This document shows positions 9,154 to 17,611 of a stretch of DNA of 64,000 bases, in pieces. The first letter of the stretch is position 1. Every line of letters starts with the position of its first letter. Position numbers and translations under genes: made by a program. Origin of the DNA: Desulfocapsa sp050291935 (GTDB taxonomy: Bacteria > Desulfobacterota > Desulfobulbia > Desulfobulbales > Desulfocapsaceae); assembly GCA_050291935.1 (NCBI GenBank), contig JBNKKR010000018.1, positions 1 through 64,000 of the forward strand, written 5' to 3'. The notes beneath the pieces are model-generated. The model ran no database searches and had not been told where the DNA came from. It was given only the letters and a program-made list of their open reading frames with translations.

Positions 9154-10091
9154 ATTGTTATGCTAAATAGCTCGTGGATTGTTTTGGTATAACGTTTTGT
9201 TGTTGTACATTTTTTTATCTGTTTCCAGACCTTTTGTTGCTCAGGGAAAATTGCACTTAAATAGACCCAGAGTTGCTTTACCCGTCCAAGCAGGTGTGCC
9301 TGCCCGGAGAGGATTGTTTGGTAGCATTCATAGAGTTCATCATGGAAATCCTGAACTCGAAGTAGGTTGGCGGTTTTCTGTTTTCCTGCAATTTCCTCTA
9401 TCAAAAATGGATTGGCCAGCGCCCCCCGGCCAATCATCCACTTTATAATGCTTGGAAATTCACTTTGCAAGTGGGTAAAATCATCCTTTGTTTTGATATC
9501 TCCGTTATACACGATGCTGTGTTTGCTCTGTTGTACACAGATGGCAACGCTTTCTTTATCCACTTCTCCTTTGTAGAGTTGACTGCCCAATCGACCATGG
9601 ATAATGATTTCCGATAGTGGGTAGCTATCAAGTTTTGGTAGCAGGGTGAGCAGTTCTTGGGGAGCATGCAGCCCCAAGCGCGTTTTAATGGAGAGTGTTA
9701 CGGGGAGTTTGGGTACTATCTTATCAAGAAAACAAAGAATCTGGTCAGGATAGGGAAGAAGGCCTGAGCCCCGCCGCTTTTTTGCTACCATGGGCGCAGG
9801 GCAGCCAAGATTCCAGTTGACTTCTGTATAGCCTAAATCGGCAAGACACTCACTAACAAAGAGGAAATCCTCCGGCTTATTGTGTAAAAGTTGCGGGGTT
9901 ACCGGAAGCTCTTGATTATTTTCCGGGAGAAGATCTTTGAACTGTTTTATCTGGCAGTGGGAGAAGTGTTGCGGATTGATAAAAGGGGCAAGGGCCCCGG
10001 CAAAACCTGGGAAATGCTTGGCGAAAATAGTGCGAAAATGACAATCGGTAATCCCCCGAATGGGAGCCAAAATAAGGGAATGGGGCAGCAT
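9150..10091 (-). CDS. tRNA-dihydrouridine synthase
   Basis: The Dus family reduces uridine in tRNA D-loops using FMN and NADPH. The protein has ILAPIRGITD at its start, the active-site Cys in NWNLGCPAPMVAKKRRGSGLL, the FMN-binding SIKTRLGL, IIHGRLGSQLYKG, VYNGDIKT and IGRGALANPF. I chose the start at 10091 (313 residues): a longer reading frame from 10175 would overlap the thioredoxin gene by 80 bases and adds residues not found in the family. The gap to the upstream thioredoxin stop is then 4 bases. Which Dus subtype is uncertain. Confidence 0.88.
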   Translation of the reverse strand: MLPHSLILAPIRGITDCHFRTIFAKHFPGFAGALAPFINPQHFSHCQIKQFKDLLPENNQELPVTPQLLHNKPEDFLFVSECLADLGYTEVNWNLGCPAPMVAKKRRGSGLLPYPDQILCFLDKIVPKLPVTLSIKTRLGLHAPQELLTLLPKLDSYPLSEIIIHGRLGSQLYKGEVDKESVAICVQQSKHSIVYNGDIKTKDDFTHLQSEFPSIIKWMIGRGALANPFLIEEIAGKQKTANLLRVQDFHDELYECYQTILSGQAHLLGRVKQLWVYLSAIFPEQQKVWKQIKKCTTTKRYTKTIHELFSITI

Positions 10092-10095
10092 GGAT

Positions 10096-10584
10096 TTATT
10101 TGCCAGCGGCCTCTTGAAGCCAGCTATTGAGCTGAACCGGTGTGGGGGAAAGACCGGCAATTTTGAGTTTACCATTTATCATAAGGGCCGGCGTTGCGAC
10201 GATTCCCTGTCGGCCGATTTCATCCGGATCGTAAATCATATCGATATCGGCTGCCACACCGGATTGCATCATGGCATCTATCACTGCATCTCGCAATGTG
10301 TTACAGGTGACACAGCCGCTACCGAAAATACGGATGGTCAGATCGTTCTCTTCCACCGTTTGATGACCCAGAAGTTTTTTATATTCCCGCAGAAGGGCCT
10401 CCTTATAAGATGTTTCCATTCCTGTGGGGATATAGTTTTTGCCCTGTATGGCGGAAAATAGATAGGTCGGTGCCTCATGTACGGGAATTTTTTCCGCAAG
10501 AGCTCTGTTGAGGGCAATATCTAAGCCTATGAGGCCAATTGTTGCTTTACCAATTTTCAGTGTGCGTTGGGTGGGTGTTTCCAT
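10096..10584 (-). CDS. thioredoxin-family protein with N-terminal extension domain
   Basis: The C-terminal ~80 residues are a small glutaredoxin-like/thioredoxin_3 fold: FGSGCVTCNTL holds the CXXC active site, VATPALMINGKL contains the cis-Pro, then GLSPTPVQLNSWL. The first ~80 residues form a separate helical domain (IGLIGLDIALNRAL, YLFSAIQGKNYIP, YKEALLREYKKLLG), a pairing I have seen in other deltaproteobacterial proteins. A cytoplasmic redox role is likely; no signal peptide is present. It is first in a reverse-strand group with dus and DUF3943, and is divergent from the CCA-type gene. Confidence 0.8.
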   Translation of the reverse strand: METPTQRTLKIGKATIGLIGLDIALNRALAEKIPVHEAPTYLFSAIQGKNYIPTGMETSYKEALLREYKKLLGHQTVEENDLTIRIFGSGCVTCNTLRDAVIDAMMQSGVAADIDMIYDPDEIGRQGIVATPALMINGKLKIAGLSPTPVQLNSWLQEAAGK

Positions 10585-10683
10585 TGCGCCGTGTTGTGCA
10601 GTTTCTCGTATTGGATGGTATATTTTCTTATGGTTGGCTACTATAGTGCAATGGGCTTGAAAATGAAAGTGGAAGAAAGTGAA

Positions 10684-12180
10684 ATGATGGTGCAGAAAAT
10701 TACGTCGTTACGAGAACATAAGCAGGACTATCCCACTCGGTTGCTTATAGCCCTTGCAGAAGTTGCCAAACTATTTAAAAAAGATTTCTTTTTGGTGGGG
10801 GGAACTCTTCGTGATTGGCTATTGCAGCTTCGGCCCAATGACCTTGACTTTACGGTTGATTGTGACGCTGTACGCTGCTGCCGCGCACTTATCCGTGAGC
10901 TTGCTGGGGGAACCTTTGTCCCTCTTGGTACTGCAAAAGAAGATGCCGGAAGGGTCGTTTGGCAGGGATTGACCATCGATTTTTCGAGTTTTCGAGAAGG
11001 GACGGATTGTATTGAAAAGGATTTACGGTTGCGGGATTTTACCATCAATAGCATGGGGCTTTCTTTTCTGGATTTTCTGGATGAGAGCAGGGAACTTGTT
11101 CTTATTGACCCTTTAAATGGGCAAAAAGATCTGGCAAGCGGACTACTCAGAAATTGCCCGGATGCTTTTGTCAGTGATCCTTTGCGGATGCTGCGTGGCT
11201 ATCGTCTCTTTGCCAAGTTTGGTTTTCAGCTTGATGATAGTACCCTGCTGGAAATAGAAAAACACAAAACCCTTCTTACAAGAGTCTCTGTGGAACGGGT
11301 AAGTTATGAGATGGATTTAATCATGGAGTCGCAAAGAAGTTTTGCGGTGCTCACTGCCATGGCAAAGTCCAAAATTCTTTTTGAAGTATTGCCTGAGCTG
11401 GCCTTAGGGCTTGGCTTGCAGCAACCTAAATCCCACCATCTGGATGTATTTGGCCATAGCTTGTCGGCTGTAAAGCATATGGAAAAGATCATTGAAAATC
11501 CGGGATATTACTATCCTGAAAATGGTGAGGTATTGGCAGACTATCTGCAACATCCAGCAAACAGATCGATCCTGAAATGGGCAGCCTTGCTCCATGATCT
11601 TGGAAAACCTGCAACCCGCGATATACTAGAGGATAAAGGTGGTCGCATCACCTTTTATAACCATGATCATGTGGGAAGAGAGCTTGTCCAGCAAGCAGGA
11701 CGCAGGCTCTGTTGGTCAAATACCAAACGGGAACGAATTGCCGCACTTGTCGGTATGCATATGCATCCTTTTCATTTGTGTAATGTGAGCCGAAAACAGA
11801 AGGTAAGTAAAAAGGCCTGTCTTAAACTTGTCAAAAGGGCCGGGGGAGAGCTGATGGGACTATTTCTCCTCTCCATGGCCGATAGCCTGGCAGGAAAGGG
11901 TGAGGCTAAACCAGCGGCCATGGAAGAGGAGCTTGCTGCTTTATTCTCCCTTGTCATTCAAGTCTATAATCGGGATATCAAACCGACCCTGGCAGGGCCA
12001 GCTTTGCTCAGTGGAAACGATTTGATTAGCCTGTTTGCGTTGCCACCGGGACCAATATTTTCACGTATCCTTAGCCGCTTAGAGGAAGCACAGGTTGAAA
12101 AAGAGGTGAATAACAGGGAGGAGGCATTGGTTTGGGTTGAACAATTGCTTGCGACAAATGGCTTTGAACACATATCGTAA
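10684..12180 (+). CDS. tRNA nucleotidyltransferase / poly(A) polymerase family protein with HD domain
   Basis: Class II nucleotidyltransferase: the head contains LVGGTLRDWLL and NDLDFTV (the metal-binding DxD), then a KDLRLRDFTINSM block and the RNA-binding SDPLRMLRGYRL. A C-terminal HD domain follows (LKWAALLHDLGKP, with HDH later). The enzyme adds CCA or part of it to tRNA 3' ends. A second nucleotidyltransferase lies at 56652-59336, so this one may be the CC-adding partner. I chose ATG 10684 (498 residues) because GGAAGA stands 7 bases upstream; a longer frame from 10567 would overlap the thioredoxin gene. Confidence 0.88.
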   Translation: MMVQKITSLREHKQDYPTRLLIALAEVAKLFKKDFFLVGGTLRDWLLQLRPNDLDFTVDCDAVRCCRALIRELAGGTFVPLGTAKEDAGRVVWQGLTIDFSSFREGTDCIEKDLRLRDFTINSMGLSFLDFLDESRELVLIDPLNGQKDLASGLLRNCPDAFVSDPLRMLRGYRLFAKFGFQLDDSTLLEIEKHKTLLTRVSVERVSYEMDLIMESQRSFAVLTAMAKSKILFEVLPELALGLGLQQPKSHHLDVFGHSLSAVKHMEKIIENPGYYYPENGEVLADYLQHPANRSILKWAALLHDLGKPATRDILEDKGGRITFYNHDHVGRELVQQAGRRLCWSNTKRERIAALVGMHMHPFHLCNVSRKQKVSKKACLKLVKRAGGELMGLFLLSMADSLAGKGEAKPAAMEEELAALFSLVIQVYNRDIKPTLAGPALLSGNDLISLFALPPGPIFSRILSRLEEAQVEKEVNNREEALVWVEQLLATNGFEHIS

Positions 12181-12234
12181 GCTGCCTCCATTCAGTCTTG
12201 TCAAAGGGCGGCAAATACGCTATTTTGACCCACC

Positions 12235-12834
12235 ATGCGAAAGGTGAAAGATTTCTACTATAAGAAGGCCAAAAAGGATAATTATCCGGCCAGGTCCGTT
12301 TACAAGCTTGAAGAGGCACTGAAGAAGCATAAGTTTCTCCGTAAAGGGGATGCGGTGCTTGATCTTGGCTGCTGTCCTGGAAGCTGGTCCTTATATGCAT
12401 CTGAGGTGGTGGGGAAATCGGGCATTGTTGTGGGTGCGGATCTGCAGGAAGTAAGCGCCTCCCCTCGTGCTGGTGGCTCAGAAATCATCTGGCTCAGACA
12501 AGATATCATGAACCCTGAGTTCTTGGCAAAGGTTCGCACCCTGCGTCCTTCATTTCGGGTGGTACTTTCTGATCTTGCACCCCGTACCACCGGGAATCGT
12601 TGGGCGGATCATCAGCAGTCCATGCGCCTTATTCGCGAAACGCTGGCAATTGCGCAAAAACTTCTCAGTGAAAAAGGTCACTACTATGTGAAGGCCTTTC
12701 AAGGGGAAGATTTTCCGGAATTTGTGCAGGAAGTAAAAAAACATTTTAACACGGTAAAAACAATTAAACCCAAAAGTTCCAGAACGGAGAGCCGGGAAGT
12801 GTTTGTTCTTGGAATGGGATATCGTCGACAATAG
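12235..12834 (+). CDS. rlmE: 23S rRNA 2'-O-methyltransferase RlmE (FtsJ)
   Basis: RlmE methylates the ribose of U2552 in the A loop of 23S rRNA. The 199-residue protein shows YPARSVYKLEEA (first catalytic Lys), the SAM motif VLDLGCCPGSWSLY, VLSDLAPRTTGNRWADH (catalytic Asp), and YYVKAFQGEDF (second Lys), with a Glu near the end in SRTESREVFVL. That gives the complete KDKE tetrad. No strong ribosome site is seen ahead of the ATG. It lies between the CCA-type gene and yebC in the same direction. Confidence 0.95.
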   Translation: MRKVKDFYYKKAKKDNYPARSVYKLEEALKKHKFLRKGDAVLDLGCCPGSWSLYASEVVGKSGIVVGADLQEVSASPRAGGSEIIWLRQDIMNPEFLAKVRTLRPSFRVVLSDLAPRTTGNRWADHQQSMRLIRETLAIAQKLLSEKGHYYVKAFQGEDFPEFVQEVKKHFNTVKTIKPKSSRTESREVFVLGMGYRRQ

Positions 12835-12855
12835 GATTAAGTATAGGGGTACGTC

Positions 12856-13605
12856 ATGGCAGGACATTCGAAATGGGCAAATATAAAACACCGTAAAGGG
12901 GCAGTGGATGCCAAACGCGGAAAAATTTTCACTCGTCTTATCAAGGAGATTACGGTGGCGGCCCGTATGGGCGGCGGTGATCCCGATGGCAATCCGAGAC
13001 TTCGCAGTGCAGTGGCCAATGCCCGCGCCGAAAATATGCCAAAAGATAATATCACCAGGGCCATAAAAAAGGGAACCGGTGAGCTTGAAGGGGAGATCAT
13101 TGATGAGATCCTCTATGAAGGCTATGGTCCAGGTGGGATAGCGGTACTTGTTGAATGTATGACCGATAATCGTAACCGAACGGTGGCGGAGGTGCGGCAC
13201 GCCTTTTCCAAGAGTAACGGAAACCTTGGTGAGTCCGGCTGTGTGGCGTATATGTTTGATAAAAAAGGAATGATCTACGTGGACAAATCCACAACCACCG
13301 AAGAAGAGTTGATGGAATTGGCCATTGAAGCTGGGGCTGATGATGTTGAGGAAGATGGTGATCAGTTTCAGGTGGTTACTGCTCCGGAAGATTTTGACGA
13401 TGTGCGGGAAAATCTGGAAAAATCCGGAGTGGACATTGCCGAGGCGACGCTCACCATGGTTCCGCAAAATACGGTTGCAGTCACCGATGAGAAGCAGGCA
13501 AAATCCTTAATTAAGTTATTGCAGACCCTGGAAGACAACGAAGATGTACAAGACGTTCATGCCAACTGCGATATTGATGATGCGTTGATGGAAGAGCTTG
13601 GCTAG
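12856..13605 (+). CDS. YebC/PmpR family protein (transcription regulator or translation factor)
   Basis: The MAGHSKWANIKHRKGAVDAKRGK start is the unmistakable signature of YebC/TACO1 proteins, and the length of 249 is standard. Members were annotated as DNA-binding regulators (PmpR) and more recently tied to translation of difficult proline stretches. The gene directly precedes ruvC and overlaps its likely TTG start, the conserved yebC-ruvCAB arrangement. Confidence 0.95.
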   Translation: MAGHSKWANIKHRKGAVDAKRGKIFTRLIKEITVAARMGGGDPDGNPRLRSAVANARAENMPKDNITRAIKKGTGELEGEIIDEILYEGYGPGGIAVLVECMTDNRNRTVAEVRHAFSKSNGNLGESGCVAYMFDKKGMIYVDKSTTTEEELMELAIEAGADDVEEDGDQFQVVTAPEDFDDVRENLEKSGVDIAEATLTMVPQNTVAVTDEKQAKSLIKLLQTLEDNEDVQDVHANCDIDDALMEELG

Positions 13606-14086
13606 GGGGAATATTCAGCGGATTTTAGGGATTGATCCGGGATCTCGGCGCACGGGCTATGGAGTTATTGACTCTATCCCCGGTAAAGTCAGCTTTGTAA
13701 GCTGCGGGGTGATCAAAACCACGGTAAGCTATCCCCTTGCCAACCGGCTCAACGAAATTTTCAATGGAATCAATGAGGTTATCCAACTGCACGATCCTGA
13801 TGTCGCGGCAGTTGAGGAAATCTTTATGTCCAGCAATGCCAATTCTGCCCTGAAACTTGGACAGGCGAGGGGGGCTGCGGTGGTCGCCGCCATGCAGAAT
13901 GGTCTTGGGGTACATGATTACAGCGCTAAAAAAGTAAAGCAGGCGGTGGTTGGTTACGGGCAGGCCGAGAAAGGGCAGGTGCAGCACATGATTCGACTGC
14001 TGCTTGGACTTTCAAAGGAGCCCAGCGAAGATGCTGCCGATGCGCTGGCCGTGGCCATATGCCATGCAAACCATGTCATTTCTTAA
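13598..14086 (+). CDS. ruvC: crossover junction endodeoxyribonuclease RuvC
   Basis: RuvC cuts Holliday junctions. The first catalytic Asp is in LGIDPGSRRTGYG, the Glu in AAVEEIFMSSN, and the C-terminal acidic pair in EDAADALAVAICH. The start is unclear: the open frame runs from TTG 13598, inside yebC, giving five extra residues before the usual beginning near RILGIDPG. No ATG or GTG lies between. A GGGGGA run at 13605-13610 lies downstream of that TTG and could instead serve a rare ATT codon at 13613. Total length is 162 from the TTG. Confidence 0.94.
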   Translation: MARGNIQRILGIDPGSRRTGYGVIDSIPGKVSFVSCGVIKTTVSYPLANRLNEIFNGINEVIQLHDPDVAAVEEIFMSSNANSALKLGQARGAAVVAAMQNGLGVHDYSAKKVKQAVVGYGQAEKGQVQHMIRLLLGLSKEPSEDAADALAVAICHANHVIS

Positions 14087-14133
14087 CGTGATCAATGTCT
14101 CTTGTCGTATAAAACGAATGGTCTGGTGAAACC

Positions 14134-14751
14134 ATGATAGCTTCTCTTACGGGAATAGTACAACAAATCGGTGGTGATCGCTGCGTTATTGATGTTGGTG
14201 GGGTGGGGTATGAAGTCTTTCTTTCCGCAACTGCCCTGTCCCAACTGCCGGAATCCGGCGAGTCTGTTTTTTTACATATCCACACCTCTGTTCGAGAGGA
14301 TGCCATTGTGTTATTTGGTTTTCCTGAGCTCTGTGAAAAAGAGTTGTTTCTTACCCTGAAGACGGTTTCCGGGATTGGCCCAAAACTTGCCCTCGCCATG
14401 CTTTCCGGGATGGCAGTTGATTTACTCTGTCAAGCAATTGGTGGAGAAGATATCAAGGGGTTGACAACCATTTCCGGAGTGGGGAAAAAAACAGCGGAAC
14501 GGATCTGTGTGGAGCTCAAGGATAAGGTGGGCGATATCCGGCCCGTTACCCACAAAAAGAGTGATGTGCAAGGAACCCTTCCCGCCTCCTCTGTCGCTGC
14601 CGATACCGTTTCAGCCCTGGTGAATCTCGGCTATTCTGATAGCGTGGCCCGTGGAGCCCTGGCGAAGGTAAAAGAGCAGGTGGGAGAAGATGTTTTTACA
14701 AACATGGGTGTGGAACAACTGATTAGGGCCGGACTGGGAGCTGTTTCATGA
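14134..14751 (+). CDS. ruvA: Holliday junction DNA helicase subunit RuvA
   Basis: RuvA binds four-way junctions and loads RuvB. The 205-residue protein has the N-terminal OB fold (MIASLTGIVQQIGGDRCVIDVGGVGYEV), two helix-hairpin-helix motifs (VSGIGPKLALAML and ISGVGKKTAERI), and the C-terminal RuvB-contacting domain (VSALVNLGYSDSVARGAL). It overlaps ruvB by 4 bases. Confidence 0.97.
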   Translation: MIASLTGIVQQIGGDRCVIDVGGVGYEVFLSATALSQLPESGESVFLHIHTSVREDAIVLFGFPELCEKELFLTLKTVSGIGPKLALAMLSGMAVDLLCQAIGGEDIKGLTTISGVGKKTAERICVELKDKVGDIRPVTHKKSDVQGTLPASSVAADTVSALVNLGYSDSVARGALAKVKEQVGEDVFTNMGVEQLIRAGLGAVS

Positions 14752-15836
14752 ATTTTGAAGAGGAAATCCAGGCAAATGATCGTCTTGTAGCCCCTGAACC
14801 GAGCGGTTTTGAGCAAAATTCTGACAATGCGCTTCGCCCGAAGCGCTTAGATGAATATGTGGGGCAGGAGCAACTGCGAAAGAGCTTGCAGATCTTTATC
14901 CAGGCTGCAAAGAACCGGGGTGAAGCCCTTGATCATGTCCTTTTCCATGGCTATCCCGGCCTTGGCAAGACAACGCTGTCCTATATTATCGCCAATGAAA
15001 TGGGGGCCGGTATTAAGGTCACTTCCGGCCCGGTTATTGAGCGTCAGGGGGATCTTGCAGCGATCTTAACCAGTTTGCAAGAAGGAGATGTACTCTTTAT
15101 TGATGAGATTCATCGCTTGAACCATGCCGTTGAGGAGATACTCTATCCCGCCATGGAAGATTTTCAACTGGACCTGATTATTGGTCAGGGGCCGGGGGCT
15201 CGTTCTGTGAAAATGGATCTGCCCCGTTTTACGCTGGTCGGAGCAACGACACGAACCGGACTGTTAACGCCTCCCCTTCGTGACCGATTTGGGGTGATTT
15301 TGCGTCTTGAGTTGTATGAGCCGGAGGAACTTGTCCAGATTATCCTTCGTTCTGCTGCCATTCTCGGCTTGCAGGTCAATGCAGAAGGGGCCCTTGAACT
15401 TGGAAGAAGATCGCGAGGTACGCCTCGCATTGCAAATAGATTACTGCGACGGGTACGGGATTTTGCGGAAGTTGGACAGCACCTTTGCGTGGATGCAAAG
15501 GTGGCCGATGAGGCATTAAATCTGCTTAATGTGGATCGTTTTGGCCTGGATGATATGGACCGCAGGATCATGCTTGCCATAATCGATACATTTCAAGGTG
15601 GGCCCATTGGCCTTGAGACTCTGGCCACAGTGGTTTGTGAAGAGAAAAACACGTTGGAAGATGTGTATGAACCCTTTCTTATCCAATCGGGTTTTCTAAC
15701 AAGGACCCCACGGGGCAGGATGGCCACCATAAATGCCTATGAGCATTTTAAACGCCCACTTCCAGGAAGCAGAAAAAAACAGCCAGGACTGTTTGATGAC
15801 CTTTCAATTGGAGATGCAGACAATGGCGAGTCGTAA
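14748..15836 (+). CDS. ruvB: Holliday junction branch migration ATPase RuvB
   Basis: RuvB is the AAA+ motor of branch migration. The protein has RPKRLDEYVGQ, Walker A GYPGLGKTTLSY, Walker B LFIDEIHRLN, the sensor I segment VGATTRTG, the arginine finger region PLRDRFG, and sensor II GTPRIANRLLRRVRD, followed by the winged-helix C-terminus. Length 362 is slightly above the usual 335-350. It completes ruvCAB. Confidence 0.98.
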   Translation: MNFEEEIQANDRLVAPEPSGFEQNSDNALRPKRLDEYVGQEQLRKSLQIFIQAAKNRGEALDHVLFHGYPGLGKTTLSYIIANEMGAGIKVTSGPVIERQGDLAAILTSLQEGDVLFIDEIHRLNHAVEEILYPAMEDFQLDLIIGQGPGARSVKMDLPRFTLVGATTRTGLLTPPLRDRFGVILRLELYEPEELVQIILRSAAILGLQVNAEGALELGRRSRGTPRIANRLLRRVRDFAEVGQHLCVDAKVADEALNLLNVDRFGLDDMDRRIMLAIIDTFQGGPIGLETLATVVCEEKNTLEDVYEPFLIQSGFLTRTPRGRMATINAYEHFKRPLPGSRKKQPGLFDDLSIGDADNGES

Positions 15837-16659
15837 AACAATAGTCGATTTTAAGAAGATGAAAGAGGCCGGTGAAAAGATCACCATGCTCACCGTCTAT
15901 GATGCCACCATGGCTGGAATGCTACAAAGGGAAGGTGTTGATCTCTTATTGGTTGGCGACTCATTGGGAATGGTGGTTCTTGGCTACGATTCCACTATTC
16001 CTGTAAGTATGGATGAAATGATTCACCATGCCTCTGCCGTTCGGCGCGGCGCAAAAGAGGCCTTTGTTGTGGGGGATATGCCTTTTGGTTCCTATCAAAG
16101 CGGAGCACGTGATGCTATTTATAGTGCAACCCGTTTTCTGAAAGAGGCGGGCTGTGACGCGGTGAAACTTGAGGGAGGCTTTGAGGTGTGCGACACCGTC
16201 GCCGCCCTTGTAAAAGCGGGTATTTCTGTTGTGGGCCATATTGGCCTTACTCCACAGACGGCCACCCAACTTGGAGGGTATAAGGTTCAGGGTAAGGATC
16301 TTGAGTCGGCTAGAAAACTCATTAATGAAGCCCAGGCACTTGAACAAGCCGGGGCCTTTGCCTTGGTGCTTGAATGTATCCCCGATCAGCTCGGTAAAAT
16401 TATTTCAGAAGAAACCACCATTCCAACAATTGGTATCGGTGCCGGTGTCCATTGCGATGGGCAGGTCCTTGTAACCCATGATTTGCTTGGTATGTTTGAG
16501 AAGTTTATTCCAAGTTTTGTTAAATCCTACTGTACGCTTGCACCCAGCATTACAGGAGCAATCCAGGAATATTGTGCCGAAGTCCGCAGCGGATCCTTCC
16601 CGGAGGAAAAGCATAGTTTCCGTGGAGAGACGAATCTGCGTGAGTTGTTGGATTTGTAG
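15823..16659 (+). CDS. panB: 3-methyl-2-oxobutanoate hydroxymethyltransferase
   Basis: PanB makes ketopantoate, the first step of pantothenate synthesis. Motifs: KITMLTVYDATMA, LLVGDSLGMVVLGY (Mg-binding Asp), VVGDMPFGSY, AVKLEGG, VVGHIGLTPQ and LVTHDLLG. I chose ATG 15823 (278 residues) since a GGAG box lies 9 bases upstream; longer in-frame starts lie well inside ruvB. The next pathway enzyme, a panE-like reductase, is at 26787-27719, not adjacent. Confidence 0.95.
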   Translation: MASRKTIVDFKKMKEAGEKITMLTVYDATMAGMLQREGVDLLLVGDSLGMVVLGYDSTIPVSMDEMIHHASAVRRGAKEAFVVGDMPFGSYQSGARDAIYSATRFLKEAGCDAVKLEGGFEVCDTVAALVKAGISVVGHIGLTPQTATQLGGYKVQGKDLESARKLINEAQALEQAGAFALVLECIPDQLGKIISEETTIPTIGIGAGVHCDGQVLVTHDLLGMFEKFIPSFVKSYCTLAPSITGAIQEYCAEVRSGSFPEEKHSFRGETNLRELLDL

Positions 16660-16796
16660 GTTTTTTAACGTATTACCTGCTGGTAACTTCAGTTTATCTT
16701 AGCTATGCATTACTGATTGGTCGCATTGGCCAAAGATTACGAACAGGAGATTTTGACCATAAATTATCCAAAATAACCGGAGGGCTTTTTATCACA

Positions 16797-16826
16797 TTGG
16801 GTAGTGGCGTACTTTTGTGGTAGTAT
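16797..16826 (+). promoter_or_regulatory. candidate promoter of the Phd-type antitoxin
   Basis: TTGGGT at 16797-16802 and TAGTAT at 16821-16826 are separated by 18 bases and lie just ahead of the antitoxin ATG at 16839. The match is moderate, and no good Shine-Dalgarno follows. Confidence 0.35.
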
Positions 16827-16838
16827 AGTGTCGCTCTT

Positions 16839-17075
16839 ATGAGAACAGAATTAGTAACTACATTGAAGAGACAAGCAACCAGGATTTTAGCTGATTTGCA
16901 TAAGTCAAAAGAACCAATTTTGATAACAGAACATGGTCAACCATCAGCATACTTAGTGGATGTTGAAGAGTATGAGTATATGCAAAACCGCATGGGTATA
17001 CTTGAAGGTATAGCTCGAGGTGAAACAGCCATTATTGAAAACAGAGTGTATAATCATGAAGTAGCTAAAAGATAA
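16839..17075 (+). CDS. Phd/YefM-type antitoxin, orphan
   Basis: A 78-residue protein with the Phd/YefM fold: KRQATRILADLHKSKEPILITEHGQPSAYLVDVEEYEYM covers the DNA-binding and dimer region (about 10-48), and the rest is an acidic helical toxin-neutralising tail. Such genes normally overlap a RelE/ParE/Doc toxin gene. Here only scraps of a possible ParE-like sequence follow (YIVRYA in one frame, SERALRNF in another, about 17080-17160), so the toxin appears lost. It marks the left edge of the AT-rich accessory island. Confidence 0.82.
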   Translation: MRTELVTTLKRQATRILADLHKSKEPILITEHGQPSAYLVDVEEYEYMQNRMGILEGIARGETAIIENRVYNHEVAKR

Positions 17076-17135
17076 GGTCTATATATTGTACGTTATGCGT
17101 AGTGAGAGAGCTTTACGGAACTTTATTATTAATGA

Positions 17136-17333
17136 TCGTGCAAATTCAATCAGCTAACAAGCGCTTTTATCTGGCCCCCTAAAAGTAGGAAAAAAGTAGA
17201 GGAAGTAGAAGCTAATTGTGGTGTATCTGAGGCTTTAGAAAAGCTTTGCCCGTGGGTGGACTTAGAAAAGAATAAATGGGTCGTTGTCCCCATTTTTAAC
17301 TATCATCATGAAAGACTACGAGGACTCAAATGA
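17136..17333 (+). other. open fragment without a start, ending on the next ATG
   Basis: This stretch is open after a TGA, lacks a convincing ATG, GTG or TTG start, and would encode a C-terminal piece ending CPWVDLEKNKWVVVP then FNYHHERLRGLK. Its TGA overlaps the ATG of the following gene as ATGA, as in coupled operon genes. It may be the tail of a decayed third gene of the PIN locus, or chance. No family recognised. Confidence 0.25.
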
Positions 17334-17611
17334 ATGTAAAAGATGCCGTCAAAATGGCTACAGAATATGTGGCTGATATTTTTGCAACAGAAAATCCTGA
17401 AAATATAGGTCTTGAGGAAGTATTTCTTAATGAACATGAAAACATGTGGGAAGTAACAATCGGCTTCTCTCGCCCATGGGATCATCAAAAAATGGGTATA
17501 TTGGCAAGTGTCCAATCATTAAACCCAACCAGAAGATATAAAATAGTAAAAATCGACAATATAACAGAAGAAGTAAAATCAATAGAAATTCGCGAAACAT
17601 CAAATGCGTAG
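17330..17611 (+). CDS. small protein paired with PIN-domain gene, candidate antitoxin
   Basis: A 93-residue protein: helical start (VKDAVKMATEYVADIF), then LEEVFLNEHENMWEVTIGFSRPW and a strand-rich end (YKIVKIDNITEEVKSIEIRE). The pattern of one or two helices and a curved sheet recalls cystatin/NTF2-like small folds. A GAGG box stands 6 bases ahead of the ATG. Its stop lies 8 bases inside the PIN-domain gene, so the two are translationally coupled. I recall similar small proteins beside PIN genes in other genomes, which makes a toxin-antitoxin or regulatory pair likely, but no known antitoxin family is recognised. Confidence 0.6.
   Translation: MNVKDAVKMATEYVADIFATENPENIGLEEVFLNEHENMWEVTIGFSRPWDHQKMGILASVQSLNPTRRYKIVKIDNITEEVKSIEIRETSNA

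Noticed and set aside
12550..13467. 305-residue reverse frame opposite yebC and rlmE
   Set aside because: It lies fully antisense to two well-identified genes; length arises from their codon bias.
13605..13615. ATT start codon for ruvC
   Set aside because: A GGGGGA run is near, but ATT starts are very rare; TTG 13598 in frame is simpler, though its ribosome site is poorly spaced.
17145..17180. Possible integron attC site (GCTAACAAGCG)
   Set aside because: The R-box pattern is not matched and there is no complementary GTTRRRY partner or integrase.
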